This document shows positions 1 to 14,100 of a stretch of DNA of 60,000 nucleotides, piece after piece. The translations under genes and the position numbers were made by a program. Where the stretch lies: contig NC_064036.1 of assembly GCF_932526225.1 (NCBI RefSeq), forward strand, positions 13,635,181 to 13,695,180, in the 5' to 3' direction. A model generated the notes under the pieces. It saw only the letters and a program-made list of their open reading frames with translations, had not been told where the DNA came from and searched no databases. Every line of letters starts with the position of its first letter. Position 1 is the stretch's first letter. The DNA comes from Nematostella vectensis. Its lineage: Eukaryota; Cnidaria; Anthozoa; Actiniaria; Edwardsiidae.

Positions 1-1299
1 TTAATTAATGTTTTAATTGATAAAGCTGCAGCGCCAAAGAATTCATTCGATTTTTCTCACTTTAATGTATTTTTACGCTTTCGAATTTTCTCCATAGATT
101 CTAAAAAAAACGCTGTTATTATCCATTTCCATTTTTTAATTCTGTGCTATTTTTAGGATTTACGGAGATTCTAAGGAATGTTCGGATTTTTTCCGTCTAG
201 GCAGACCCCCTTAAAAATTCCTCTTTGCTATAAAAAGACATCCCTCTCGGACATGGCTTTGTTCTTAATTCTCGTCTTTTTTTATCGGACCTACACTGTG
301 TTTTACTAGCGAGTTGACAGATGTTATGATTGGGACGGGCGAAAGGTTAGGCCTCTATCTACAAATGCTCTATAGCCTACTAACAGATTACCACCAGCCG
401 ACTGGTCCTAATCTATCAATGAACAATTAGAGACGCGAAAGGTTATAGCCACAAAAAAGCAAACAAATATCTATCTGTAAAAATAAATGTGAATTCGAGT
501 CTACATTGAGTCTTTTTTAAAAGAAATCCCTAGCGTTTTTGGGAAATCAATTATAAAAAAAAAGCTTATATGTTACTTTGAACAGGTAGTTTGTGACATT
601 ACAAAAATGGGAACCAAAGCTCATTAGCATTTGATTTTGGTAATACTCTTCCAGACTTAGGAACCACTCATTGTGTGACATCCTTTGGACACATTGCCTC
701 TTGAAAAAGAAATTTCCTTTTTTTACTCAAAAGAAGACTAGCATTTGTCATGTTTCTAAGAAGTATGTGATAAGTTTGATAATTTTCTTAAATTATTAGA
801 GAATGGAATTACAATATCAACAACTCTGAAAGCACTCCAAGGACACAGGTGGAATACTTTCTTATGGAATATATCCACCCTCCCTATTATTTTGTAAAAA
901 AATTACTATGCATGATAAATATCTACATTTTTGTAATATACATTTGAAATATGGATGATTATGTTGTTATTTGTTATTGGTTTATTTTATTATTTGTCAG
1001 TTATGTTGCTATGGTAATCAGTAAATGGAGTAGCAGTGTATTTCTGGATTTTCTCTCGTCCCTTGGGTGTGCTCTCAGTGACCAGGTTACCTAACCAGTG
1101 CAATGATAATATTTTATTTTTGATGTGTCTTTGTCCAGCTTGTTGACACCATCGCCGGTGCACCTTTCTTTGTTCACATTCATGTTTGTTCATTGTATGT
1201 TTGCATCCATGTTCGTTGACATCCTTGTTTTGTTTGTTGACATCCCTGTCTGTTGTCATAATTTTGTTTGTTGATATCTTGTTTTATTGATTCTTCTAG
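1..1299 (+). other. Intron of the A1CF/RBM47-like gene
   Basis: No exon is recognisable here. The segment ends in a 3' splice site (ttcttctag, AG at 1298-1299) feeding the first visible exon at 1300, so it is read as intron whose 5' end lies outside the window. Around 1130-1290 there are imperfect copies of a motif like gtttgttgacatcc. Short reading frames on the minus strand here come from this repeat and have no protein character. Confidence 0.6.
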
Positions 1300-4200
1300 A
1301 GACAGAACTTGATGGCAATGAGATTGAAGTCACCCTCGCAAAACCTGTTGACAAAGACCACCGTCAGGCCAAAGCTGCTGCCAAGGCCATGATGACATAC
1401 AACTTCGTGCCATCGTATGATTACTCGCCTGCCCTGGCCTTTCCTGGATATGCCCCCGCTCAGTACATCCCTTTCCAGAACTCCCTTGTCAAGTAAGTAT
1501 AACAAGTGACTAAAATCCATTGTAAAGTAATCAATGAAAGTTTGATTTTATCAAACTCCCTCGTCAAGTAAATAATGAATAATTGATTTTGCTGCTCTCT
1601 TGTAAAGAAAATGATTGTATTTGATTGAGGGCCGTAAGAAAATAAGAGATTTAATTTTGATTATTATAACATTGTGTTATGATATTTGTATTGTGGCTAT
1701 TTCTTTCTGACATAATAATGGTGTTTTTATTCCACCTTGAACCAAATATAAGTAATCTATAACTGATTTGTGAATTATTAAATGCTGATTGGTTCACTTT
1801 TGCTCATAGTGGTGTTGGCCCTGGAATTGGAAGAGCGGCTGCTGCCACACCTTCATTTGGAGGCGCTGTGAGACCAAGGGGGCGTGGCCGCAGTGCTGCT
1901 GGAAGTCGATCAGCTGGTAACAAGTACTACTTCCCAGGCAGCCCACTCCTGTTCCGTGGCTACTATGGTACTCCTAGCATGAGACCAGGTTTCTATGGTG
2001 ATTACAAGAAGAGTCAAGAGGTATAGTGTATGTTATATTTTATTGACAGTGTCTTCTGTATGCTCTTTTTTAAGTAACCCTTTTGCCCCCTGTGCTCAGG
2101 GGTCCTTACATACTTGTGCCGTGGCGTATATAAGGTGTCTGTGGCCAGGGAGTCCTTGGGTATCTTGGGGTTCATAAGGTGTCTGTGGCCAGGGAGTCCT
2201 TACATACTTGTGCCGTGGCGTATATAAGGTGTCTGTGGCCAGGGAGTCCTTGGGTATCTTGGGGTTCATAAGGTGTCTGTGGCCAGGGAGTCCTTGGGTA
2301 TCTTGGGGTTCATAAGGTGTCTGTGGCCAGGGAGTCCTTGGGTGCCTGTTTTCTGTCCCCATTCCTTTAGGACCAAAAATGCAGTGAACATTAAAGGGGA
2401 AAGGAAAATTAAATGCTCAGTTAAGGGGTATTATCCAAAGACTTTCTCCCCTGTCTAAGGCAGGTGTAGGTGGCAATTGGTGTTAAAAGTGTGAATGATG
2501 GGTGGAATATTGTTCATTATACAGGAGCAGTTGTATGATTTATTGCCTGGGATGGAACTCACCCCTACCAATCCCATGACCCTGAAGCCAAGCTCCCTCA
2601 AGCCCCCTGGCCAGGTAAAGGAAGTGCTCTTCATAAACCTTCTCTCGTATATGTTCACTACCTTTCCTAATATTTCTTTTTAAAGAATCATGTTATTAGG
2701 GCATGAGTAGCCCGGGGCATGGGTGTGGTAAAGTGGGTGGGAAATGGTATGGGTATGCTGGTATTCCTTTGAAGAGAATTCCAACCAAAACATACCAAGA
2801 ATTAATGTAAAAGTATACAGGAATATTACATGGAAGGTGCGCGCGTACAGTTTTTATTCACAAGTTGTGCAGTATCAAAAAACGAACGAGTGAGCACAGT
2901 GTACAAAGCACTTTCCATGCTGTTTTTTGTTTATTATATACATACAGAGAAATTTATAATAATATAATAAGCTTATTACATAAAATTGTATTAGACTTGG
3001 CTACAGAGGCTCAGAGGTTTTGCTGTTCAACGGTTCAGTTAAAGACAGACAGAAACTTACATTGAAATGAATCTGTCTAGCTAATGTCACGCACGAGACT
3101 GTAGCTCATGTTACACAAGTAGTGTACTTTTTAATCTCTAAAATCTTGACATCTATGAAATAAATAAATTACTAAATGGCAAATGCTTGTACGATTTTTA
3201 TGCACTTGTTGATGCGTTGGGATTGAAGCATTCAAATGCAGTGAAAAAATATCGTTCGTCCAATCAGAACCGCGAACGACTTTTCTTCCAGTGTAAAAAC
3301 ATCGTTCACGCCTCTGATTTGCTGAGACCAGTGAACGAACAAAAATTTACTGAATATGTGTTCAGTGAGTATTTCTCAGTATGTATATAATAAAAATATA
3401 TATTGCATTGTATAGTGCAATGTCTTAAAACGTTGGCTTTGTAAGCTGACCTATTCTCTCTGTCCCTTTTAGATTCTTGAGGATGTGTGTCAGAAAAACC
3501 AGTGGGGCAGCCCTGTGTATACACTGCACAGTACACTTGGTCCCCAGGAAGTCCAGCTCTTCCTTTACAAGGTGAGTCATTAAGAACCCTTTCAAATCAC
3601 TTACAGCCACTCATCAGATAAAAAGCATATTTATCCACACTTACAAAACCCTCGATAGAAATGTTGTGGGATAATAATGTTTATCCATGATGTATATTTT
3701 GTTATTTGCATTGTGAGGATTTCTATAAGCTTACTATTTACATGCCTTTGAAACAAAGTGCCAGAAGATAAAGGCATTGTTTAAATCTCCTCCATAGTTT
3801 AAAGCTGTGTATGGAACTACATTTGTATTATCGTTTTCTCCAACTTTTTGTGTAGGAAAGATTCCCACATGCTTCAGGGGTGTTTCTAGAGAAAAATGCA
3901 GGGTGGGGTCCAGAAAAGAAAATTGCATCCTACGCTCTGATAATAGGTCACTAGATCCATCTATAAATTTTTTCTTTTCAAATAACTACAAAAAATTCAA
4001 CAAGGGGTCAACAGGAGTCAAACTCGTCCTGTCACAAGTGATGGGTGCAGACCCCCCATCTGGACACGTGCCTGGACATGTCGCTGCCTTTGCCAACACT
4101 CATGTTAACCATCTTTCCACAGGTCTCAATACCAGGCCTGGCCACTCAGTACCAGCCCCCAAAGTTATGCCGCACAGTTGAAGAAGCCAAGAACTATGCA

Positions 4201-5081
4201 GCCGAACACACACTTCAGCAACTAGGGATCTCTTTAGAGGGTATGTCTAGGTAAAGGCAATTTTACACTTTTCCTGTTCTCCAAGGCCTCTAGATAAGAG
4301 AACATGACTAATCTAGCAGTTGGTATGTTGTTGTTATTTATTGATTGATTTATTTGTTTTTCCAGCGTCAGACATCCCAGTTACTTCTGGAGCACCAGTC
4401 CCTACTACCGTGGCCTATCAAGCTCGCCCTATGGCACCAGGTAAACAACAAAAGAGATTTCATTTACAGAGTATCAAGGGGTATAGGTTCAATTACCCCA
4501 ATACAAACCTTTCCCTCACACTTAATATTGTCATAGCTACATGTGAATGATTATTATGTAAGGGGATTTAAAAAAGGTGTTTGGGATCGCCCCATACTTT
4601 TTGGCAGGAGAAAGTTCAGATTTATTAATAATTCCCCCTTCATTGGATCTTGTAAGAAAATGAAGAAAAAGGTCATTTTTTTAAGGGGTGTGGTTGTATC
4701 TGCTATCACAGCTTTCAACAAGGCCTGTTGTGAACCTTTTCCCCTCTTTCTCCCTCCTCCACTGTCTTCCTGGTCGTGATGCCCTGGGTCAAGGGTAACC
4801 TTTAAAGAATTGCTTGATAATGTTTTTTTTTTTTTTTCATTACAGGCCCAGCCTACAGTATTCACAATAATGGCCTCCCTGTCACCTCGGCCGACACCGC
4901 CTCCTACCCGGCTGGATTTGTATCCATTACACAGGCTCCACCCAGCAGCCCTGGGACGGCAGTTGTCGCCAAGATGTGGCCCGCTGGGGGAGTACCCCCC
5001 AGTCAGGATGGCAACATCTACAGCGGCTATGAAGGCTACCAAGAACAACAACCCTATCCACAGAATGTCTATCAATATTAG
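1300..5081 (+). CDS. A1CF/RBM47-like RNA-binding protein, 3' exons only
   Basis: This is the C-terminal part of an RNA-binding protein of the A1CF/RBM46/RBM47 group, known as cofactors of RNA editing and mRNA regulation. Exons by splice sites and phase: 1300-1493, 1810-2020, 2525-2614, 3473-3571, 4123-4240, 4366-4440, 4846-5081 (stop TAG 5079-5081). The first exon carries the end of the third RRM (IEVTLAKPVDKD, a signature of the family). The second is rich in R and G (RPRGRGRSAAGSR). Exons 3473-3571 and 4123-4240 encode the C-terminal double-stranded-RNA-binding-like domain (ILEDVCQKNQWGSPVYTL; then VEEAKNYAAEHTLQQLGI). The last exons are rich in P, G, Q and Y and end NVYQY. All intron phases are compatible. 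The RRMs and start lie upstream of the window. Family assignment is strong; the choice between A1CF, RBM46 and RBM47 is not possible from this part. Confidence 0.85.
2086..2345. repeat. Intronic minisatellite, about 44-50 bp unit
   Basis: Tandem units built on ggtgtctgtggccaggg, followed either by a gtccttgggtatcttgg half or by a gtccttacatacttgtgcc half. There are five to six units in the intron just downstream of the 5' splice site at 2020/2021. The reading frames crossing it on both strands are repeat artefacts. Confidence 0.85.
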
Positions 5082-5765
5082 AGGATATTGAAAGCTATTA
5101 GTAAGTAGAGAGAGTAAACATTATGTCATATATCAGTTCTTTTCACTGGGCAAGTTTTACACATCTTGAGCTGGTTCAAGCTACATAAACGGGTTCGTTT
5201 ATATGTATAAAGTAACTATTTTGTGCTTGACTTCAGCCTTGCAAAGTCTGCCTGAATAATTTCCATGCATTATACGTGCAGATCTCCAGTCTGTTGGTGA
5301 ATAGATGGAGAATTTTTTCTTGATAAAATTGGGCAATATTTGGAAGGGTTAGCTCAGGCGCCCAAGAATACAACATATTCGTAAATGCCCCCAGGCTCTA
5401 AAGTACTGATTAGAATTGATCCAAATGCATAATTCTCGTTTGTAAAAAGAACGCCATCAAATCCAATTAACATTCCTAATCAAATTTACGCTCATCTTCG
5501 AGCGAAACACGGAGTGGTGCATTTTACTTAGACAATTTTACACTGTTTTGTGTATTTTTCAACTAACGGTTTACTAAATATTTTATTTCTATGTTATTCC
5601 CTTTCAACTTAAGGTTGCTTGGGTCACAAACAAGATAAAAGAGAGAGAAAAAAGAAGAAAAATAAATTTTAGTTTATATATTTTTTAGGAGAAAATGCTT
5701 GGATATTTATAGAAAGTGGTTCTTTGGTCGATTTTGTTGTGAGAAGAAAGTGCTCTGTAAATAAA
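5082..5765 (+). other. 3' UTR and polyadenylation signals of the A1CF/RBM47-like gene
   Basis: Downstream of the stop codon the sequence is AT-rich and non-coding. AATAAA signals are at 5661-5666 and 5760-5765 and could end the transcript. Shortly after the stop there is a gtaagt (from 5101) that could start a UTR intron, but no acceptor can be assigned with confidence. Confidence 0.45.
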
Positions 5766-8169
5766 GCCAGGGAAATTACGTACACTTACGCACAAAACGG
5801 ACAAAATATTGCCTTGAGCCTGGTAGTCCATGGGCTAGCATTAGAAATAATTGTATTTGGTGTCTGTTTGTACATAAAAAAGTCCTTTTACAGTCTGCTA
5901 ACAGGGCTGTGAAAATGTATTCCGTGTGTCTAAGATCTCATTACTTAGTCTCTGTTTGCTTTTTTTTGTTCCAGTCCATTTTTCCCCACTTATTGGAATA
6001 ATTTTAAGTACCACATGAAAGCACTTTAGAAATGAGAGCTTTCTGTCATAGAAAAAGGTTTTCGGCTAACACCCTCGAAGCCTTCAAGGCAATCCTTCAA
6101 GAATATAATGAGGTATACACGAGAAAGTATATATATTTTTTGTTTTTAAGAGAAGGTAATCTTCATATATACTAGAGAGAAAATTTTATACGAGTTTTGA
6201 AAGAGAGCAAAGCGGGAGCGATAAAACTTATAAGAATTAATTTACAAAAGCGAAACAAAATCGTCCAAACTATACAGTCTGAGATAGCCCGAGCTAGGAT
6301 AAAGTCATTTAGAGTAGTTTAGATTAGTTAAGATAAGTATTAATCAACACATTACGTGAATATTCCATATTTTAATTGTTATTGTTGATTCTTGTGGCCA
6401 GACCGTGAAAATGCGAGAGGAGAACTTAGCTCATTTACCAAAGAAATGTGGACAGAAATAAGCGTAAAAGTTCACTAAGTTTGTTCCAAACTAGTGGAAC
6501 TCTATATGTTCGTTTCTCTTAATTCTGAGTAAAGTTTTCAAAAGGCTTACTTATCCTCTCCCGAAAACAAATTTCTCACCATGAAAAATAAGGCAGGTCT
6601 TATTATTTCACTGGAATTCACGGGAGAGAAGTATTTATCGCCTGGTTTAAGTGTATGTAAGGTCTAGAGGGAGGTCACACATAAAATGTAATAAAAAAAA
6701 AAAATCATGTAATTCGGTACGATTACGGCAAAGGCTATCCAATAAACGGACGGTAGTACCGAGTATAGTTCCTTTTTGTCGTATCATTTTTTTCTCGTTT
6801 ATAAGTTAGGGCCCCTAATACAGAACGTGTTCTTTATACTCCACCCAACACCACTTATACGACCTTTTGTGGGTACTCGCTTTCGCGCGCATTTTATTTC
6901 GCGGTAATTTTATTCCCCAAAAAGGGAAATTTTGCAAAGCATAACCTAAAAATTTGGTTGTCTACCCTTTATTTCCTGGGGCCGGTTCCTAGAAGGCCAG
7001 ATAAGAGTTATCTGTAGATAAATGCTTATCCAACGGGTAAATCCTGAACAAATCCTATACAACAGATAACTTTTGTCCGTGGATAACGTTATCCAGCCTT
7101 TCAGGAACCGGGCCCTGGTCTATAAATCAACATTAAAACCCTCCCTTAGACTTCACCCGTTCTTCTCATTTCCACGACTTGAACTTGGTCACGCACAAAC
7201 GACAGTCACTTTTTATCACATGGAGTCACGACCACAAGTCGCTGCTCACGGCGAGAGTAGAAGGTCAATGAAAAAGTTTGTATGAGCAAAACAAGCTTAT
7301 GAATATTGTTGAAAAAAATATTCTGACTTTAAAATAAATATCTCACGTGCTGTCTTACAAACGTCTGCTCCTGCTCAATCCCGTCGGCAATTGCCATTTC
7401 TAAGCTGTTTTGGCCGATGAAAATTTTGCCGTCTCATGTCCTACAGCGACGGGAAGACGGTAATAGAACTACACTCGCCTTGAGCCTGGGCTACCTGTGT
7501 TACGACTAGAGCATGCTTCTGGTTATGAGTGCGATCGTTAGGGGTCGGTTATTCGCTATTTGGTTGAGGGTAAATGAACCCTCCTCCGCGATGAAAGTTT
7601 TCGTATCAGGCACAGACAAGCTTATTCTCAAAAGACAAAGCATGGACCTTCCCCGAATAAAAAAAGATTTTTCCCAAGAGCCCTATTTTAGGTTTTTGGT
7701 GGAAAAATAATACTTTGTTTACAATCCATGTAATTATCAGAGGGTTGAGCTGCGATGAGAATGTGGTTGCTTAGCAACAGGCCCTATAGAACTAAACATC
7801 GGCTCGTATTTCCCGGATAGATAGACTTCGTCTCCCTCTGTTGTTTATTCTACTGGCAACTATTTTCCTATTTTTTTATTACATTTCAGCTATTGAGAAA
7901 ATCCATTTTCGTTAATCAAAATTTGATTCAAAGTCAACAATGCGCAGCAAATTATTCACTGTTTAGTTATCCCTGGGGAATAGTCATTTACATGTGCCGT
8001 CTGTTCTCAGTACCCTCGCATAGCTTGCATCGTTACCATGGCGACTTATGGTTTGTAGTAGCAGGACCAGGTTTAGGATTTCACACAAGAAACACGGGAC
8101 GATATTCGGCCTTGAATGCGCGAAATTACGGCCTGAAAATTAACTAGTGATCACTAAGAAAGACCAAGT
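5766..8169. other. Intergenic region between A1CF/RBM47-like and EFCAB6-like genes
   Basis: No supported exon is seen in these 2.4 kb. It holds one short inverted-repeat element (6978-7115) and AT-rich sequence. The part just upstream of 8170 should contain the promoter and 5' UTR of the EFCAB6-like gene, but I see no defined core promoter motif. Confidence 0.5.
6978..7115. mobile_element. Short MITE-like element with terminal inverted repeats
   Basis: The left end GGGGCCGGTTCCTAGAAGG and the reverse complement of the right end (starting GGGCCCGGTTCCTGAAAGG) match over about 27 bp with few mismatches, and both continue into GATAA-rich sequence. The body is about 138 bp with no coding capacity, as in non-autonomous DNA transposons. 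The family is not assigned; flanking CTG/CTGG could be a short target duplication. Confidence 0.6.
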
Positions 8170-11100
8170 ATGGCTGCGACTACAAATCTTCCAGCCATAC
8201 AGCACCCTTTATCACGAATGGGCAACCCTGCGAATTTGAATGTTCGCGGAACGTCTCGTGATGGACCTAGAGTTGCTTCACGCCAAAGTTTGAATCTAGG
8301 AGAAAGTAAACTTCGTCCGATTACAGCAGATCAGATGCCTTGGAGACTAACAAAATCATCAAATGGACACAACCAGAGGAGCCCGAGGGATGATTTAAAC
8401 CTTGGGAATATACCAGAAGGGATTGAAGTAAGGCGTGCTGAAGATCCTTCAAAACCTACTATTCCTATCTTCGGTGAGTCACCTTTCTCTTGATTCTAAT
8501 AATCAAGCACGGAAAATAGTCATGTTGACACGAAAATCGTGACTCGTAGTTGCCTTTTAGAATTTCATAGTAACACGAGTCGCACGACTTTTTCACTCTT
8601 AGTAATACAAAGAGTAAACTTTAGCCTATCAAGGTGTTATACGAATGGTTGTTATACACATGGTGTAAAATCAGCACTCGCCACTTCACTTCGTGTTTAG
8701 GGAATTTAGGAAGATAAAGATAATTTGCTGTAAGTATTGTTATAACGCGTAAAATGAGTCACATTCCTGTAAAATAACAATGTATTTACAGAGAGGTTGA
8801 ACAATGGAGGAGACTTAATTGAAGTTTTTACGATACTTCGTTTAAAAAGGGAGTTCTTGAGACAGCTGCCTTTAAAAGGAAGTCCATTTATAATGAATAA
8901 GAAGATGCTACAATTACCGTCGTCTTGGAACCCATTCAACGGTTCTGATAAAATCCATTCAAGTGCAGATACCATTTAAGTGCAGTGAAGACGATTTCCA
9001 TATTTAGGAATTAAAACAGGAAAATAAATAATTTTTCTTTTTGACACGGGAATCCGCTAATGCTTTTTTGTAATAGCTTTTTCACGCTTTTAAATTGACA
9101 TTTCTTGACTAAAAAAGCTATGTTTATTTTGGCCCAGACAGAATTCTGATAACTCTATCTTGATCTCGCCGTTCTGATTGTTCTCATTAAAGAAATGAAA
9201 CGGCTCTCGAATTATTAAATATAAATTAAAAGTAAGTGCTGTATTCACATATATAATTTTCTTAATGTTTTTTAACATTATTTTGAACCAAAATACACGA
9301 AAAACATATATAACTACTGGTTTGGTGAATTTGTTTTCCGAAGCCATAGCTTCATTTTTTTATTTCATGTTTTTCCATTTTTTTTTTTTTTTTGGGGGGG
9401 GGAGCCTTTATATTGCCAGGGAGCTGGGGGGAGCGGCAGGTGCCTTTTTCTAATAAATGTTTTCTTTTTTGGTGAAATTCTGGCTCTTCAAAGGGCACTG
9501 CCCACTTTACTTCCTTGCTTATATCTTGTTTTCTATATATTTATTAATGCACCAATTGCCAGTAATTGCTGATACCATATACTTTTGACTTTTGATATAG
9601 TATTGATTATATTGTTATGGGTTTATACTAATTACACATGTTGGTATAGGTATATATTAATTGCAGTTGCTATAGGTAGAAATATCAGGTACTTTGTGAC
9701 GTACAATACTCCCCATCCTCAGGGTCTTTAATGAGTGTATTCAAAGGTTTTCTAGGCTATTAATATCAAGCTTATCATTATGCTAAATTATCTAGCAAGA
9801 ATTTGTTTGTATGGTGGCAGGCTTGCGAGCTCAGATCTTTGTTTCGAGTTGCCATATATGTCATTATGCTTGTTATGTTGTTATGTGTATATACTAATCA
9901 CATATGTTGCTATGGTAACAGGTAGCAGAGCTGACATGGCAAGCAGGGTGGAGAGTCGCATGTCAAGATTGAGCAGTGCTGCCGCATCATCAAGGGGACC
10001 AGACAAAGCCTCAGTAGATGAAGTAAGAACCCTTTCCCACAAGCTGAAACATCACTGTATGCCTCTTTTACCATAGCCTGTTTACCAGCTCTTTCTGTCA
10101 GATGCCATTGTCATGCTTGTATCAGAGTATATACACCTCTGGAGACGGGGGAATGCAAACTCAAGCAAAAGTATTTTGTTCATTGCCCCCTATTCCTCAT
10201 GGGAATGGCTTTTATGCTTAGGATGCAGATATCTATCTATTCATTATTCTATTTGTTGTTTATTCTATTTCTTCACTATTCTGAGCCACATTTTATAGAC
10301 CTTTACTACTGCTTTATATTCCATCTACATCATACTCAAACAGTCCAAGCCATATGCTAGTCACTTATGCACTTTCAAAATCTCATTACAGTTTGAATAC
10401 CTGCTGAGGGAGAAGATGAAGACAGGGTATTTCACCATCAAGAACTTGTTCAAGCAAAGAGACCCTGAAAACAAAGGCATTGTCAGCAGGTAAACTTTGT
10501 CAATTTTCTGGGGCATGAGACACAAGTTCAACATTGTGATACAAAACAGTTATAGATGCATATGGGGGTCTTTGAAATCTTAAGGTGTGATCAGTTGAAA
10601 TCTTCCCCATACCCCCCCCCCCCCCCCCTTCATGGCATAAAATGAACAATCCCTAACAGTGTCAGATCGAGGGGTCCTTGTCCCCCCCCCCCCCCCCCTA
10701 CTCCTTCGTAACGGTAATTTTAATAAAAAATTATCGGAGCTAAAATTCACCTTTTTGTTTATCTATTGGTGACACCCCCTGTTAGGGTCCCCCCTTGCCT
10801 AACTAAAATACTTTATGTAGCCCTTATCAAATAAATAGTCTTCAAATTCTTGACATATATCGTATGCTTTCAATTTGTAGAGAGTCATTATCACAGATCC
10901 TCACCACATTTGTTGGCAAGCCGATCAGTCTTAGTCAGTTCAATAAACTTATGGTCAGGTACGGATATTAACTTATAATTTTACGAATATTAACTTATAA
11001 TTTATCACATGGACTAAAAGTGATTCTTATTGTATTATTTCTGCATTTGTGTTACCATCAAATCTCCTTGTTTCCCCTTGTCTTTAACTTGCATTTTCTC

Positions 11101-14100
11101 AGCTTCATTCACCCAAGTTTTCTATATCTTGCTACTCCACAGGTTGAATCTTGACCACAAGAAAATGATAGCGTATGACGAGTTCTACGCGGCTTTCAGA
11201 CCACCAAAGGTGAGCATGCTGTCGACTCGGGTGTTTGTGTGTGATGGGGTTCCTGTTTGCCATCTACCACAGGAGCCCCGTCTTTGTCGTACTATACGGG
11301 CCGCATTTTAACATGTATTTTGTGTATATTCTTCTCCTCATAGAAAGCGGATGAGGGTCCAGCGTGGCTAGAGTTAGAGAAGCCCAACATGCGAACCATG
11401 ACCGCCTCTCAAGTACACGCGCATCTCAAGGAGAAAGCAAAACAAAGGTAAGATTGAAAAATACGTACTTTAATCTTATCACGTTTACAAAGGGAAGTAG
11501 TATAATCTATCAAGGCATTAAAAAGCCATTTAAACCTCATTTGCCCTATTCTAATCAGTGTGTTTTGCCTTTAAATACACGACCTGCAGACAAAAAAAAG
11601 AACATTACGCGGCCATCAAATCACCGAATCATTTGCGCAAATAGTAAGAGAGCGCAAACCGTCTAAAGATTAAAAAAGCAGTATAAGAAAAATAACGCGT
11701 TATCTCCTTTTGTCGCCCGATGTAGATTCTTAGACGTAGCTGAGCTAATTCCCCAGATGAACCCAGGCGGCTCTGGTCGAATCCTTCGCCCTGAGCTACG
11801 TAACGTACTTAACCAGATGGGCTTTTACATGGATGACGACGAGTTTGAGAAACTGTGGCTCAAGTACGATACAGAAAACGTTGGCACGATCCGCGCGGAG
11901 AAACTAATGGGCAAGCTGGGGATTTCCATTAAACCAGGATCCACGGGAGACATGCCTCGGTCTCCGCGGAAACTCGAGGTGGAGCGCAAGGTTGGTACCC
12001 TCGGGGGTGGCGGGGGGGGGGGGGGGGGGGGGGGGGGGTGCTAGGGAGGGTGTTGAGAGTGGGTGGGTTGAAAGAAAAAGGTAGAGGAGGGAGTTGTAGC
12101 TAGAGTTTCTATTAAGCCAAGTGGAGTGCAAGGTTGTTACCCTTGGGGGAGGGAAGGGGGTGCTAGGGAGGGTATTGAAAGTGGGTTGGGGGTGGTATAG
12201 AGGTTAAGGAGGGGAGGGGTAGTTATGGGTTTTAAATGAATCTGGGTGGAGTACAAGGTTGTGGCATTGTGTGGCATTCCTTTTTTTTAAATGTCTTTGC
12301 ATGTGCTACCCCTATTTCTTTTCTTCTTTTGTGCAGTTAAATTTAGTTTTCATTTATTTCATTATACTCGCAGGTTCAACTAGACATTGAGCGATGGCTG
12401 AAACGCAAGTTCCGTGAGGGATTTTCGGACATGAAGCATGCCTTCATGGAGCTGGACCTGGACCGGACAGGACGTGTCCGAAAAGACGACTTCAGGAAAG
12501 TGCTCGCGGAGTTCGACTTGAAGCTTAGCACAGACAAGCAAGTGGAAGATTTTCTGGCAAGGTGGGTTACCCAATGAAACCCCGTTTTTTGTCGTCTGTG
12601 ATATGTTGCTGGTAGATTGATCGGTTTACAAAAAAAAATCAAGCTATTTTTAACGTCGGAGTTGTTAGTAAAGTAAATCAATCCTTTTAACTCCAAGCAT
12701 GTACTGTAATTAATTCCTCACATACTCCTCACTCAATAGGCTGTAGAGAGCTAGAGACATGCTAATCTTTGTCATCGACTATGAAATGCTTGCTAACGCG
12801 GTTATCTCTGTTAAAGATGCTTCTTTCGAAAATAGAATACACTTGTAATTCTTTATCATTTTGCTATTAATTCCAGTCGCGCAGTTTGGATAATTTGCGC
12901 ACCCCCTCCCCCTTGGATTAACGCGATTTGAATGGTTTTAATTTACCTTACCATGTCCTTTCTTGACATGTTTGTCTCTTCCCACCAGATTTTGCGCACC
13001 CCCTCCCCCTTGGATTTACGCGATTTGAATGGCTTTAATTTACCTTACCATGTCCTTTCTTGGCATGTTTGTCTCTTCCCACCAGATGCGGCGTGACATT
13101 GACAAGCGACGACCTCGTTCCATATAAGGAATTCCTGCGCCGATTCCAGGACCGTAGCCAGGATGGAATGCCACACAAGATTCTTGCCAACCAGCTACAT
13201 AGGTCAGCGGTCTAGAGCCTTAATGGTGTTTTTCTCATAAAAAGAGCTTTTTAGCACCCTCGCCATGAGCTGCTTCGAAACGCATTCTCGCCTTCGTCAT
13301 TGAAATTTTGTGACTTTGATTAGTCAGCGTTAATAATATGCTCCAAGTGGGTATTAGTGTTGGCCAATAAGAAAATATCGGAGGGGGGAGTGGTGCGCAA
13401 GACTATTGTGCCCACATCTAGTGAAAATTATGACGATTACAAGAATTCATCCTTCCTTGAAAAGTGATCGCTGCATAGGTCTCTAAACGCACCATTTTCC
13501 ACAGGTATCACCATAGCGATCAAGGCAGTCAGTTCTCCACCACTTCCGCCGTGGAAGCGAGGCTGATGGATCTGTTCCAGAGAGACTTCTTAGCGCTTCT
13601 CGGGACCTTTCAGTAAGTTTTATTTCTATCTGTTTGTTTAACTTCGGATTGCTGCGCGTCGTCTATCGCTTGTCCTATGCACACTCGTAGTTAAGACCTC
13701 GTAGTACTATTGCCGTTTAATACTGACATGTGAGCCCATGGTTCTTTTCAGTAATATCGACCGTAATGACTGCGGCCTCCTTACTCAGCAGCAGTTTCGC
13801 GCTGCCATCGAGGGCCGTTTTGAGCTGGGTATGAGTGATGAAGAGTACGAAGACTTTCTGACTCGTGTACCAATTAACAACGATGGCATGGTGAAATACG
13901 TCGAGTTCATGTCCAAGTTTGACACAACGTGAGTATGACGTATGATGAAGAGCTTAGAAAATTGATGGGAGGGGCTGATAATTTTTTCTGCTCCAATTTT
14001 TTATCGGATACCTCAGGTTTGCACGATTCTTTTCTCTTGCTGCACAACGCTTTGCGGGGATAAGATCGACCTGCACATTTTTTTTCTCTATATCTTTTTT

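Noticed and set aside
8706-8979. Frames on both strands in the first EFCAB6-like intron
   Set aside because: Exons 8473 and 9922 join directly in the correct phase. These frames have no family similarity and no flanking splice sites in phase.
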